This document shows positions 14,022 through 21,345 of a stretch of DNA of 32,409 nt, piece by piece. The DNA is taken from assembly GCA_001673575.1 (NCBI GenBank), contig LZME01000077.1:1-32409 (forward strand), read 5' to 3'. Positions within the stretch are counted from its first letter, which is position 1, and each line of letters begins with the position of its first letter. Origin of the DNA: Mycolicibacter heraklionensis (GTDB taxonomy: Bacteria > Actinomycetota > Actinomycetes > Mycobacteriales > Mycobacteriaceae). The notes below the pieces were generated by a model. It searched no databases. It was not told where the DNA came from and saw only the letters and a list, made by a program, of their open reading frames with translations. A program made the position numbers and the translations under genes.

Positions 14022-14915
14022 ATGGGTCTGTTTCCGAAGCCGCACGCCACCCTGACCGACGCTGAGGTCGCTGATGCACTGGGCCGCGCCGTCGCGGTGA
14101 TCGATCCGCTGCTCGACCTGCTCGCCGAGGCGGATCCGATCGGGCTGCGGAAACGCTCTCACCGACTGCTGCGGCCACCGCATGGCCTCACCCACCGCAT
14201 CCGGCGGTTTCGACTGCGCCGGCGCCGTCACGAGGCCGGTCGCGGTCCCAGCGCCACCAGCCGTGCCTTGAACGCCGGGGCACAGCTCATCAACGCCGCG
14301 GATCTGCCCGGCACCGCGGCCTGGGAGCGGATGAGTCGCGAGCAACGCGTGCACTGGTGGGTGCACCGGGTCGGTGCGATCAACACTCTGGTGGTCGCCT
14401 CCCCCGGGGCGTTCGGGTTGCTGGCCAGGCTGGTCCCGGTGGGCGAGCTGGCGGGATTCGTCAATCACGCGATCGTGTTGTGTGCGCTGGCCCGCGAGTA
14501 CGGCGTCACCGACCGGCGTGAGCAGGTGCGGTTGCTCGCCGAGGTGCTGTGCGGGCGGCATCTGCCCGAGACAGTGGAGGTACCAACACAACCCGATCCG
14601 GCACCGCTTCCCGTTACCCCGCCGCCGGGGTGGAAGCCGCTGGCGTCGATCACGTCGTCGACTCCGGTGGTGATCACCCGGACGGTCTGGCAATTGGCCG
14701 GCATCCTGCGGGCGACCTTCGACGAGGTTAGCAAGCGCCCGCACCCCAAAAAGCTCTACCAGCGCTTAGGCTCACTGCCCGGATTCGGCTTGATTGCGGG
14801 CTATTTCGGCGAGCGGGGTGCGCTGATCCGAGCGGCCGAACAAGGCGTGGCTTGGCTCGAGGCCCGCGAACGTGGCGCCGATCCCAGCGGGACCGGAGAG
14901 GCAAGCCCGCTTTAG
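14022..14915 (+). CDS. Conserved hypothetical mycobacterial protein
   Basis: The 297-residue product starts at ATG 14022, 19 bp after the TetR stop. Residues about 45-75 are very basic (RSHRLLRPPHGLTHRIRRFRLRRRRHE). A central hydrophobic stretch (INTLVVASPGAFGLLARLVPVGELAGFVNHAIVLCAL, about 118-155) may associate with a membrane. I do not recognise the family, although the style is that of a conserved mycobacterial protein. The stop overlaps by 4 nt the 3' end of the convergent GH16 gene. Confidence 0.7.
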   Translation: MGLFPKPHATLTDAEVADALGRAVAVIDPLLDLLAEADPIGLRKRSHRLLRPPHGLTHRIRRFRLRRRRHEAGRGPSATSRALNAGAQLINAADLPGTAAWERMSREQRVHWWVHRVGAINTLVVASPGAFGLLARLVPVGELAGFVNHAIVLCALAREYGVTDRREQVRLLAEVLCGRHLPETVEVPTQPDPAPLPVTPPPGWKPLASITSSTPVVITRTVWQLAGILRATFDEVSKRPHPKKLYQRLGSLPGFGLIAGYFGERGALIRAAEQGVAWLEARERGADPSGTGEASPL

Positions 14916-15736
14916 GAAACTCGGATCCAGTCGACGAGCATCTCTGCGGGATAACTGCCCGGTCGAGGATCGCCGCCGCCTGAACCGGCCACCGCTAGGT
15001 TCAGCACCGAAAATACTTGGTAGCCAGGGTTATTGAAGGGCCAGTCCGCGATCGAGTTCGCCGGAACGGTGAAGTAGGGCGCGGCGCCTTCCACATAGTC
15101 GCGCCAGAATCGAATGCCGTCGGCGTCCCAGCGGCAGCGCCAGGTGTGCCAGGCGGAGTCCATCGCGATCTGTTGGGTCGCCCATTCGGCACCGTTCGCT
15201 CTCGTGTGGACGGTGGTCGCCGACGGCCAATTGCCGTTGCCGTACCACTCCAGCACGTCGATCTCGCCTTGATCTTCGTTGCCCATCCACCAGGCGGGCC
15301 AAGCACCGGCAGTGAGGCAGTTCAGCTTGATCCGGGCTTCCCAGGTGTGCCCGATACCACCCATCCACTTGCTCTGGATTTTGCCGCTGTAGTAGGTATC
15401 GCCATCTTTGGCGGCGCGCAGCACAAGGTTCGACTTGCCGTCGACGAACACGTTCTTGCGATCGTCGCGGTATTGGCCAACGTTCTCGGGACGCTCCCAA
15501 AACGTCGGGTCTTTCATCGATTCCCGGGCCTGCGCCACCGCCCACTTGGACGGATCCGGCGCGGAACCGGCCGGGCCATCGAACTCGTCGCTGAAGATGT
15601 AGGTCTGCGACGGGGCGGCTGGCAGTGGATCGGCGGGCCCGGGTCGTGCCCATGCCTCCGGCAGGCGCATCGCGGCGGCGAGCATGCCGATTCCCGTGGT
15701 CAACATCAGGTTGCGTCGATTTATCTCGGCCACCAT
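14912..15736 (-). CDS. Exported glycoside hydrolase family 16 protein, copy 1
   Basis: The 274-residue product starts at ATG 15736 with a twin-arginine-like signal (INRRNLMLTTGIGMLAAAM). The GH16 jelly-roll is complete: FSDEFDGPAGSAPDPSKW (48-65), the substrate-face strands, and the catalytic motif GEIDVLEWYG with Glu158 (nucleophile), Asp160 and Glu163 (acid/base). The C-terminus MLVDWIRVS is the usual last strand. The family cleaves beta-1,3 or beta-1,3-1,4 glucans; the mycobacterial homologue Rv0315 is annotated as a possible beta-1,3-glucanase. It is clearly related to the second GH16 copy at 17799-18701, with the PGRS gene between them. It is probably a surface or secreted protein. Confidence 0.93.
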   Translation of the reverse strand: MVAEINRRNLMLTTGIGMLAAAMRLPEAWARPGPADPLPAAPSQTYIFSDEFDGPAGSAPDPSKWAVAQARESMKDPTFWERPENVGQYRDDRKNVFVDGKSNLVLRAAKDGDTYYSGKIQSKWMGGIGHTWEARIKLNCLTAGAWPAWWMGNEDQGEIDVLEWYGNGNWPSATTVHTRANGAEWATQQIAMDSAWHTWRCRWDADGIRFWRDYVEGAAPYFTVPANSIADWPFNNPGYQVFSVLNLAVAGSGGGDPRPGSYPAEMLVDWIRVS

Positions 15737-15766
15737 CGCATGAAACCACTACAGCGGCCTGGGCAT

Positions 15767-15794
15767 CAATGGCACTCAATGACACTCAATGGCA
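15767..15794. repeat. Three 10-bp tandem units next to the PGRS terminator
   Basis: CAATGGCACT, CAATGACACT and CAATGGCAG follow one another without a gap, from upstream of the GH16 copy 1 start to the foot of the terminator stem. Too short to assign; possibly a slippage product. Confidence 0.5.
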
Positions 15795-15828
15795 GAAGCC
15801 CCGCACGCCCGAAGGCGTGCGGGGCTTC
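15795..15828 (-). terminator. Perfect 15-bp hairpin terminator of the PGRS gene
   Basis: GAAGCCCCGCACGCC (15795-15809) pairs perfectly with GGCGTGCGGGGCTTC (15814-15828) around a CGAA tetraloop. It lies 20 bp after the PGRS stop and would stop transcripts from entering GH16 copy 1. No T-tract follows on the minus strand. Confidence 0.88.
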
Positions 15829-15847
15829 CGTCGCGTGTTGTCGCGGA

Positions 15848-17278
15848 CTACTCGCCGGCTGCCGGAGCAGCGCCGGCGCCGCCCTGGCCACCAGCACCCG
15901 GGTTGGTCCCGTTGTTGTCTGCGCCGGCCGAGCCCGGTGCACCAGCGGTCTCGCCGGAGGCGCCACCGGCACCGCCGTGGCCACCGTCGCCGGCGTTGAG
16001 CCCGCCGGAAGCGCTGCCGCCCGTACCACCGGTACCACCGTTGCCACCGGTAGCGGTGGCGCTGTCGCCGCCCGCGCCACCGACGCCACCCGTACCGGAC
16101 GCCAGACCGTTCGAGCCGCGAGCTCCACCGGTGCCACCGGCACCGCCGTTGCCACCGTTGCCTGAAGTCGAGTCGCCGCCGGCACCGCCGGTGCCGCCGG
16201 TACCGGCGGTCGCACCGAACCCAGCAGTACCGCCGGCGCCACCGACGCCACCGTTGCCACCGTTGCCGATCGTGCCGGCGCTGCCACCGAGGATGCCCGC
16301 GGTTCCGGCCTTCGCACCGGCCGCACCGCCCTCGCCACCGACGCCGCCGTTACCACCGTTGTTGTTGAACGTGGTGTTGACGAGCGAGCCGTCTCCACCG
16401 GCACCACCAGTGCCACCGACACCACCGGCGCCGGAGTTACCGCCGCTACCGATAAGCGAGCCGCCGTTGCCACCGTTGCCACCGTTGCCGCCGTTGCCAC
16501 CCTTGGCACCGGTCTCCGCGGCCGTCGTGTTAGTTGCGTTGTCCCCCTTGGCTCCAGTGCTGCCGGCACCGCCGACGCCACCATCGCCACCGGCACCCAG
16601 CAGCGCCGCAGAGCCACCGTTGCCACCGTTGCCACCATTGGCGGCGCCGACGCCACCGTTGCCACCGTTGCCCAGCAATGAGCCTCCGGCGCCACCATCG
16701 CCACCGTTGTTGGCGCCCTCGATCACGTTGCCCTCGGCGTCCTTGATGACACCCAGCGCGCCAGCGCCGCCGTCGCCACCGTTGCCGATCAGGCCGGCGT
16801 CACCACCGGCGGAACCGGCGATGCCGTTCCCGCCGTCACCGAACAGCAGACCACCGTTGGTGGCCTCGATCAGCACACCGTCGTCGCTGAGCGACGCGTT
16901 GACGCCGTCGCAGATCAATCCGCAGCTGTCACCGAACGCGAACAGCGTGTTAATGCCGGTCGCATCGAAGATCGGAATCAGCATGTCGCCCACCGAGTGG
17001 ATGCTGCTGTAGATCGAGTCGTAGATGCCTTCCAGCCCAGTGCTGTCTGCGGCTCCAGGCAGGGCCAAGTCGAAGCTCGAGCCGTCAAATCCCGCAGCGC
17101 CGTCGGACGAGTCGTCCCAACCGAGCGCGCTCAGCACATCGCCGAAGTCAAAGTCGAAGTCCGCGTTGGCGGCCGGAGCTGCGGCGAGCGGGCTCAGACC
17201 CAGAGCCAGGAATGCACCCACGGCGCCCCCAGCGCCCACCACGCGCCGACGCGCGCCACCGTTGTGACGTTGACTCAT
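15848..17278 (-). CDS. PGRS-repeat protein with signal peptide, no PE domain
   Basis: The protein has 476 residues from ATG 17278; a TTG at 17281 is the alternative and AGGAGG at 17291-17296 serves both. The N-terminus is a twin-arginine-like signal (RRRVVGAGGAVGAFLALGLSPLAAAPAANA, cleavage before DFDFDFGD). A unique region of about 100 residues with two cysteines (DSCGLICDG) follows, and then from about residue 135 to the end Gly-Gly-Ala/Gly-Gly-Asn repeats of the PGRS type (many NGGNGG and GGAGG units). PE_PGRS proteins carry an N-terminal PE domain for ESX-5 export; here that domain is replaced by a signal peptide, so export by Tat or Sec is inferred. It is a surface protein of unknown role. 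A perfect terminator follows. Confidence 0.88.
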   Translation of the reverse strand: MSQRHNGGARRRVVGAGGAVGAFLALGLSPLAAAPAANADFDFDFGDVLSALGWDDSSDGAAGFDGSSFDLALPGAADSTGLEGIYDSIYSSIHSVGDMLIPIFDATGINTLFAFGDSCGLICDGVNASLSDDGVLIEATNGGLLFGDGGNGIAGSAGGDAGLIGNGGDGGAGALGVIKDAEGNVIEGANNGGDGGAGGSLLGNGGNGGVGAANGGNGGNGGSAALLGAGGDGGVGGAGSTGAKGDNATNTTAAETGAKGGNGGNGGNGGNGGSLIGSGGNSGAGGVGGTGGAGGDGSLVNTTFNNNGGNGGVGGEGGAAGAKAGTAGILGGSAGTIGNGGNGGVGGAGGTAGFGATAGTGGTGGAGGDSTSGNGGNGGAGGTGGARGSNGLASGTGGVGGAGGDSATATGGNGGTGGTGGSASGGLNAGDGGHGGAGGASGETAGAPGSAGADNNGTNPGAGGQGGAGAAPAAGE

Positions 17279-17296
17279 CAAAGAAATCCCCTCCTG

Positions 17297-17688
17297 TGGA
17301 CTTGCCGTCAGGCAGTCGTGTCTCCCTCAGCGTCGTCTTAGATGGCGAGCGAGAGGGACGCTACCCCAGCAGCACTCATCCATGCCGGACCTTGCCCCAG
17401 CTTGACGGGTGTCGAGTTGCTCGCCAATGCCGCTGAGCTGCAATAGATTCCACACGCACAGCCCATTAATGTGATGTAAATCACATGTGGACTCGCCGTA
17501 TCGCGTTCGCTTTCGAAAGCCCTACTGGCCAGTAGCTGAGTCGGCGAGCTAGTTCGAGATCCTGTGAAAGGCAGCCGGTTTCGTTAACGTTTCCGGCAGG
17601 GGGCGGAAGCAAGAAGAACCCGCGTCGCGATTAGTGCACGAACTCCCCGCCGGCCGGAGCCGGCGCCCAAGGCACGCCGACGACGCCT
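17297..17688. other. Intergenic region upstream of the PGRS gene
   Basis: Apart from the Crp-type site at 17470-17485 I see no gene here. The segment should hold the PGRS promoter, but no clear -10/-35 pair stands out. A GCCGG/CCGGC inverted repeat surrounds GTTAAC near 17573-17597. Confidence 0.4.
17470..17485. promoter_or_regulatory. CRP (cAMP receptor protein) type binding site
   Basis: TGTGA-TGTAAA-TCACA matches exactly the TGTGA-N6-TCACA consensus known for mycobacterial Crp (Rv3676). It lies about 190 bp upstream of the PGRS start and downstream of the GH16 copy 2 stop, so the PGRS gene is the only neighbour it could control directly. Confidence 0.7.
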
Positions 17689-17745
17689 CTAGAACCCCTG
17701 CACCGACTCGATCAGGAAATCCGCCGGGCAGCTGCCCACCCGGGA
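17689..17745 (-). pseudogene. Remnant of a GH16 gene 3' end
   Basis: Read on the minus strand this short piece gives RVGSCPADFLIESVQGF followed by TAG. The intact copy at 17799 ends RVGSYPADMLIDWVRVF followed by TAG, so 11 of 17 residues agree and the stop is shared. The frame upstream of the piece is closed by a stop within a few codons. It lies 110 bp from the equivalent point of the intact gene and is therefore the decayed end of a tandem duplicate. Confidence 0.75.
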
Positions 17746-17798
17746 AGGGGGCTGCTAGCCGGGACCGCCGATCCCCCAGAAACTCGGGACGTGACGTC

Positions 17799-18701
17799 CT
17801 AGAAGACCCGCACCCAGTCGATCAGCATGTCGGCCGGGTAGCTGCCCACCCGAGCGTCGCCGCCGCCGGATCCGCCGATGGCCAGGTTCAGGATCGGGAA
17901 CACCGTGTAGCCGGGGTCGTTGAACGGCCACTCCCGGCCCGGCTCGTCGATGTTCTCGATGCCGACCGCGGGAACGGAGAAGTAGGGCTCCATGCCCTCG
18001 ACGTAGTCCTGCCAGAAGTACATCCCGCTCTGGTTCCAGGTGACGCGCCAGTTGTGCCAGTTGCCGTCAACCGGGATCGCGAAGGTTTCGAAGGCGGTGC
18101 CGTAGGGGTTGGCGTGCACGGTGGTGCCCGAGGGCCACTCGCCGTTGCCGTACCACTCCATTAGGTCGATTTCGCCCTCGCGGCCCGGGTCGTCGTTGGA
18201 CAGCCACCAACCGGGCCAGCAGCCCGCGGTCTGGCAGTTCAACTTGATGCGGGCTTCCCAGGTGGTGCCGATACCGCCGCGCCAGTTGCCGTGCACCAGG
18301 CCCCCGAAGTAGGTGTTGCCTTCTTGGGTGCCCCGGATCACCAGGTTGGATTTGCCGTCAAGGAAGACGTTCTTGCGACTGTCGCGGTACTGGTAGAAGT
18401 ACTCGGGCCGGTCCCAGCCGACCGGGCGACGGATCGGGGTGCGGTGGTTCGAGATCGTCCACTTCGAAGGGTCGGGGGCCGAGCCGGCCGGGCCGTCGAA
18501 CTCGTCATGCCAGATGAAGCCCCCGGGCTTGGCGGCGGCCGTAGGCGCAGCGGGGTCGGCCGGGGCCGACGGCGGCTGCGCCGGGTCGCCCGGCGCTCCA
18601 GGGACCGCGGGAACGGCTCTGGCGTGGGGGGTCGGGGCCGCGGCGGCCAATGCGCCGGCACCCAGCATCATCATGACCTGGCGGCGGTTCATCTCGGGCA
18701 C
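17799..18701 (-). CDS. Exported glycoside hydrolase family 16 protein, copy 2 (Rv0315-like)
   Basis: The 300-residue product starts at GTG 18701 (ATG at 18692 is a close alternative). It has a twin-arginine-like signal (MNRRQVMMMLGAGALAAAA), a Pro/Ala linker (about 30-60), and then the GH16 domain. This begins WHDEFDGPAGSAPDPSKW and has the catalytic motif GEIDLMEWYG with Glu177 (nucleophile), Asp179 and Glu182 (acid/base). The last strand MLIDWVRVF ends the protein. It has the length of Rv0315 (294 residues, from memory), a possible beta-1,3-glucanase. It differs from copy 1 by the long linker and a small insertion (NIDEPGREW). A broken third 3' end lies just beyond the stop. Confidence 0.93.
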   Translation of the reverse strand: MPEMNRRQVMMMLGAGALAAAAPTPHARAVPAVPGAPGDPAQPPSAPADPAAPTAAAKPGGFIWHDEFDGPAGSAPDPSKWTISNHRTPIRRPVGWDRPEYFYQYRDSRKNVFLDGKSNLVIRGTQEGNTYFGGLVHGNWRGGIGTTWEARIKLNCQTAGCWPGWWLSNDDPGREGEIDLMEWYGNGEWPSGTTVHANPYGTAFETFAIPVDGNWHNWRVTWNQSGMYFWQDYVEGMEPYFSVPAVGIENIDEPGREWPFNDPGYTVFPILNLAIGGSGGGDARVGSYPADMLIDWVRVF

Positions 18702-18770
18702 GGTGGCAATCTAACCCACACCGCAGCGGTGTCAAACAAGGCAAGCCCGCCCGCGTGGCCTATGTCACCG

Positions 18771-19166
18771 CTAGCTTGCCTCGCTGCCGTCGGCACTGTC
18801 GTCGAGCACGCCGACGGCAATCCCGTAGGGCAGGAATCGCACCCGGCGTTTCGGGTCGGGATTGCGCTGACTGGCCCGTAACGCGTCGATCTCGGTGGCG
18901 TAGACCTGCTCGACCCGCGCCGCCCCGTCGTCGCCGACGGTATAGATGGTCCAGACTCCGTCACCGGTCTCGCCGGCGGTCGCCGGCTCGGCCCGCGCGG
19001 CCCGGGCCAGGTCAGCGAAGATCGCACCCCAGCCCGCCCGGTGGTCCCCCGCGGAGCCGAACGTGCCGGAGAACCGGTCGAATGCCGCACGCAGCCCCTC
19101 GCCGGCCTCCCGCATCATTCGGTCCAAATCCTCGGAATCGAATCCGAAGGCGCCGTTGTCGCCCAT
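18771..19166 (-). CDS. Conserved mycobacterial protein (Rv0313-like)
   Basis: The 131-residue product starts at ATG 19166 with GAAAGGGG upstream. The first 60 residues are acidic and helical; the second half has the strand pattern GVWTIYTVGDDGAARVEQVYATEIDALRASQRNPDPKRRVRFLPYGIAVGVLDD, a small alpha/beta domain. Length and neighbourhood (between GH16 and a Pro/Thr-rich protein) fit M. tuberculosis Rv0313, a protein of unknown function. No signal peptide or metal site is visible. Confidence 0.75.
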   Translation of the reverse strand: MGDNGAFGFDSEDLDRMMREAGEGLRAAFDRFSGTFGSAGDHRAGWGAIFADLARAARAEPATAGETGDGVWTIYTVGDDGAARVEQVYATEIDALRASQRNPDPKRRVRFLPYGIAVGVLDDSADGSEAS

Positions 19167-19259
19167 TGCGAGCCCCTTTCACCCTGGTCGCCGCCACACC
19201 CCAGTGTGCCTGCTCAGGGCGGATCCGGCCACGGTCTCAGGCAACGCCGACCGGCGCGG

Positions 19260-19994
19260 CTAGTTCTGCGGAACCGTGATCGGAATCGGGATCGGCACCA
19301 ACGGGATGCGCAGGTATTCGGTGGTCATCGGCACGGTGGTGGTCGGCGGCACCGTGGTGCTGGGCGGTTCGCTGGTCGTCGGCGGAACCGTCGTGGTCGG
19401 CGGCGTCGTGGTCGTCGTGGGTGGAGCCGTCGTGGTTGTCGTGGTGCTGGTCGGCGGCGTCGTGGTCGTCGTGGTGGGCGGCGCCGTCGTCGTAGTCGGC
19501 GGCGGCGCCGTGGTGGTCTGCGGCGGCGTTGATGTCGTGGCCACCGGCGGCGGTGCGGGAGCGCTGGTCTGCGGCGGCGCGCTGGGCGTCGGGGTCGGCG
19601 GCACCACGGCGCTGGTTTCGGGAACGACCGGCGTCTCGTCGTCCTGGCCGCGGGTCAAGCTGTAGAGCGCCCCGGCAACCGCGATCAGCGCCACCACGAT
19701 CCCCAGCCCGAGTGCCAGCCGCGGCAGCCGCGAAGGTGCCCGACGGCCGGGGATCGGGGCGGCAGGCACCGAGACCGTCGGACGGCGTCCGGTACTCAGA
19801 TCCTGGTCGTAGTAGGGGTCCTCGGCAAAAGGAACGTAAGGCACCGGTTCGGCACCAGCACTGCCGTCCTCCTGCGACCAGGCGAACGCGTCCACGACGC
19901 CGGAACCCGCATCCGAGGGCACCGTCGGCGCCATCAGAGTTGCTCCGATTGCCTCGGCTTCCTGGGTGGCATCGTCGGCCTGCGGGTCGTACAT
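19260..19994 (-). CDS. Single-span membrane protein with long Pro/Thr-rich tail
   Basis: The protein has 244 residues from ATG 19994, which has AAGG-type spacing upstream; ATG 20012 and TTG 20018 are in-frame alternatives. The order is a cytoplasmic acidic N-terminal region (about 1-85), a membrane span LALGLGIVVALIAVAGALYSL (about 92-112), and an outer tail of about 120 residues made almost wholly of Pro and Thr (TTTTAPPTTTTTTPP-like), ending in a hydrophobic PLVPIPIPITVPQN. Such tails in mycobacteria are commonly O-mannosylated. Rv0312, at the same place in M. tuberculosis, is also Pro/Thr-rich but longer with an Hsp70-like N-terminus (from memory), so this may be a shortened relative. Confidence 0.78.
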   Translation of the reverse strand: MYDPQADDATQEAEAIGATLMAPTVPSDAGSGVVDAFAWSQEDGSAGAEPVPYVPFAEDPYYDQDLSTGRRPTVSVPAAPIPGRRAPSRLPRLALGLGIVVALIAVAGALYSLTRGQDDETPVVPETSAVVPPTPTPSAPPQTSAPAPPPVATTSTPPQTTTAPPPTTTTAPPTTTTTTPPTSTTTTTTAPPTTTTTPPTTTVPPTTSEPPSTTVPPTTTVPMTTEYLRIPLVPIPIPITVPQN

Positions 19995-20079
19995 GTGCTG
20001 CTTACCTTGCATCGACAACGGCGGTCGTCACCACGATAGGGGGACGGCGGGGCGTGCCACCACCGCCGAGACCATAGGG

Positions 20080-21306
20080 TTATACAACCGTTAGCGGCAA
20101 CGACTTTCGGGTGCGGAACACGAAATCTGCGCCGCTGCTGACCTTGGCCACCATCACCTCGGGCAGTTCTTTTGCCTCACTGTCGGTCTCGGTCAGCCGA
20201 GCCGTCCACTCGTTTTCAGCCCCCTCGACCTCGACCCGCAGCAGCGGGTTCACCGCGGTCGCGATGGCTTGCAGCGGATTGACGTCCTGCGGCGAGCACA
20301 GCGCGATCCAGGCACCGTCGTCATGGGCGGGCGAGGGGTGCACCGCGACGGTGTTCCCGCCGACGTCGGCGCGCACGTAGCCGATCGGATTGAGCAGCGG
20401 GTGCAGTTCAAAGGTGCGCAGCGCGCCGTCGACGTCCGCGGGGAGCTTCAGCGCGTTTTTGATTCGCTGGGCGCCCAGCCCGGCCAGGCCGGTGAGCTGG
20501 CGTCGGCCCACGGATGCGGCCAGCTCGTCGGAGTTTGCCCGGGCCCGCACCGCGAGCGCGAAGGACAGGTAGAGCAGGTGCATCTGCAAGCAGACCTCGT
20601 CGGCGATGCGGACCAGCGCCGAATGGGAGAAGGCGGTGAAGTCGACGTCGGTCAACAGCGGTCCGGAATAGTCGGCCAAGCCTTCGTCGGCAGCATCGAT
20701 GTCGTCGAGTTGCCAAGTGGCGGCTTTGCTTTCACTGACCACCGCCAACGCGGGAATCGGTTGGGCCGGCGGATAGGACTCGTCGATGATGACGGTCCAG
20801 TGGCAGTGCGGTTGCCGGTCCGACGGCGTGCGGGGCGGCCGGTGCACCGGGCGGACCTGGGCGTGGACGTTGGTGGCCACCGCGGTGGCGTCGAAGGTCG
20901 GGTCCTCGATGGTGTGGCACATGCCGAAGACGTAGTCGTCGCCCATCGGCTCCACGTCGAGCAGCGCGCCGCAGCTGGCCAACTCGAACTCGCCGTTCCA
21001 GCGGTCATGGACGGTGAAGCGAAAGTCCATGAACTGCGGCGGGGAACCGATGTCGAACTGCAGGCCCTTGAAGATGGTGAACACGTCGTTGCCGGTGTAA
21101 CCCAACGCGCGCTGCATGCGCTGGGTGTAGATGGGGCTGGCGCCCGCCCACTCTTCGATGGCGATCTGCACCATTTCCTCGCGGCCGAACTCCGAGATGC
21201 ACCAGGCCATTCCGGAACGGTCGATCATGTGCCCGATCAGCAGCAGTTCGGGCACGAGCACAGCCAACTCGTCACGGGACAGCGACGCATACCTGGATTC
21301 GGTCAC
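20080..21306 (-). CDS. Conserved 408-residue mycobacterial protein (Rv0311-like)
   Basis: The start is GTG 21306, with a promoter placed so that the mRNA would be leaderless (see 21307-21345). The protein has no signal peptide or membrane span. Segments such as ELLLIGHMIDRSGMAWCISEFGREEMVQIAIEEWAGASPIYTQRMQRALGYTGNDVFTIFKGLQFDIGSPPQFMDFRFTV are well formed but match no enzyme class I know. Length and neighbours fit M. tuberculosis Rv0311 (409 residues, unknown). It is divergent from a TetR gene 39 bp away that may control it. The sequence shows several conserved Cys and His residues (CGALLDVEPMGDDYVFGMCH) that could bind a metal. Confidence 0.8.
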   Translation of the reverse strand: MTESRYASLSRDELAVLVPELLLIGHMIDRSGMAWCISEFGREEMVQIAIEEWAGASPIYTQRMQRALGYTGNDVFTIFKGLQFDIGSPPQFMDFRFTVHDRWNGEFELASCGALLDVEPMGDDYVFGMCHTIEDPTFDATAVATNVHAQVRPVHRPPRTPSDRQPHCHWTVIIDESYPPAQPIPALAVVSESKAATWQLDDIDAADEGLADYSGPLLTDVDFTAFSHSALVRIADEVCLQMHLLYLSFALAVRARANSDELAASVGRRQLTGLAGLGAQRIKNALKLPADVDGALRTFELHPLLNPIGYVRADVGGNTVAVHPSPAHDDGAWIALCSPQDVNPLQAIATAVNPLLRVEVEGAENEWTARLTETDSEAKELPEVMVAKVSSGADFVFRTRKSLPLTVV

Positions 21307-21345
21307 GCGCTAAAAAATAGTTGGGTCTATGTTATAAAGTCAACA
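21307..21345. promoter_or_regulatory. Divergent promoter/operator between the Rv0311-like and TetR genes
   Basis: The region is strongly AT-rich. On the minus strand TTGACT (21343-21338) and TATTTT (21319-21314) are separated by 18 bp and would start transcription at about 21307, one base before the GTG, so a leaderless mRNA is expected. On the plus strand TATGTT and TTATAA precede the TetR ATG. An imperfect inverted repeat (GTTGGGT ... AGTCAAC) spans the middle and could be the TetR operator. Confidence 0.6.

Noticed and set aside
15870..16830. Tandem repeats resembling a CRISPR or minisatellite array
   Set aside because: The repeats are short, irregular and in phase with Gly-Gly-x codons of the PGRS protein, with no conserved direct repeat or spacers.
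15789..17012. Long plus-strand Pro-rich open frame opposite the PGRS gene
   Set aside because: The Pro/Ala repeats are the reverse-strand reading of Gly-rich PGRS codons. The minus-strand frame has the signal peptide, ribosome binding site and terminator.
19276..19665. Plus-strand Val/Gly-rich open frame opposite the Pro/Thr-rich protein
   Set aside because: It is the antisense of Thr/Pro codons, with no ribosome binding site.
20269..21345. Long plus-strand open frame upstream of and continuous with the TetR gene
   Set aside because: It runs antisense to the Rv0311-like gene; only the part from ATG 21346 has TetR similarity. High GC keeps the opposite strand open.
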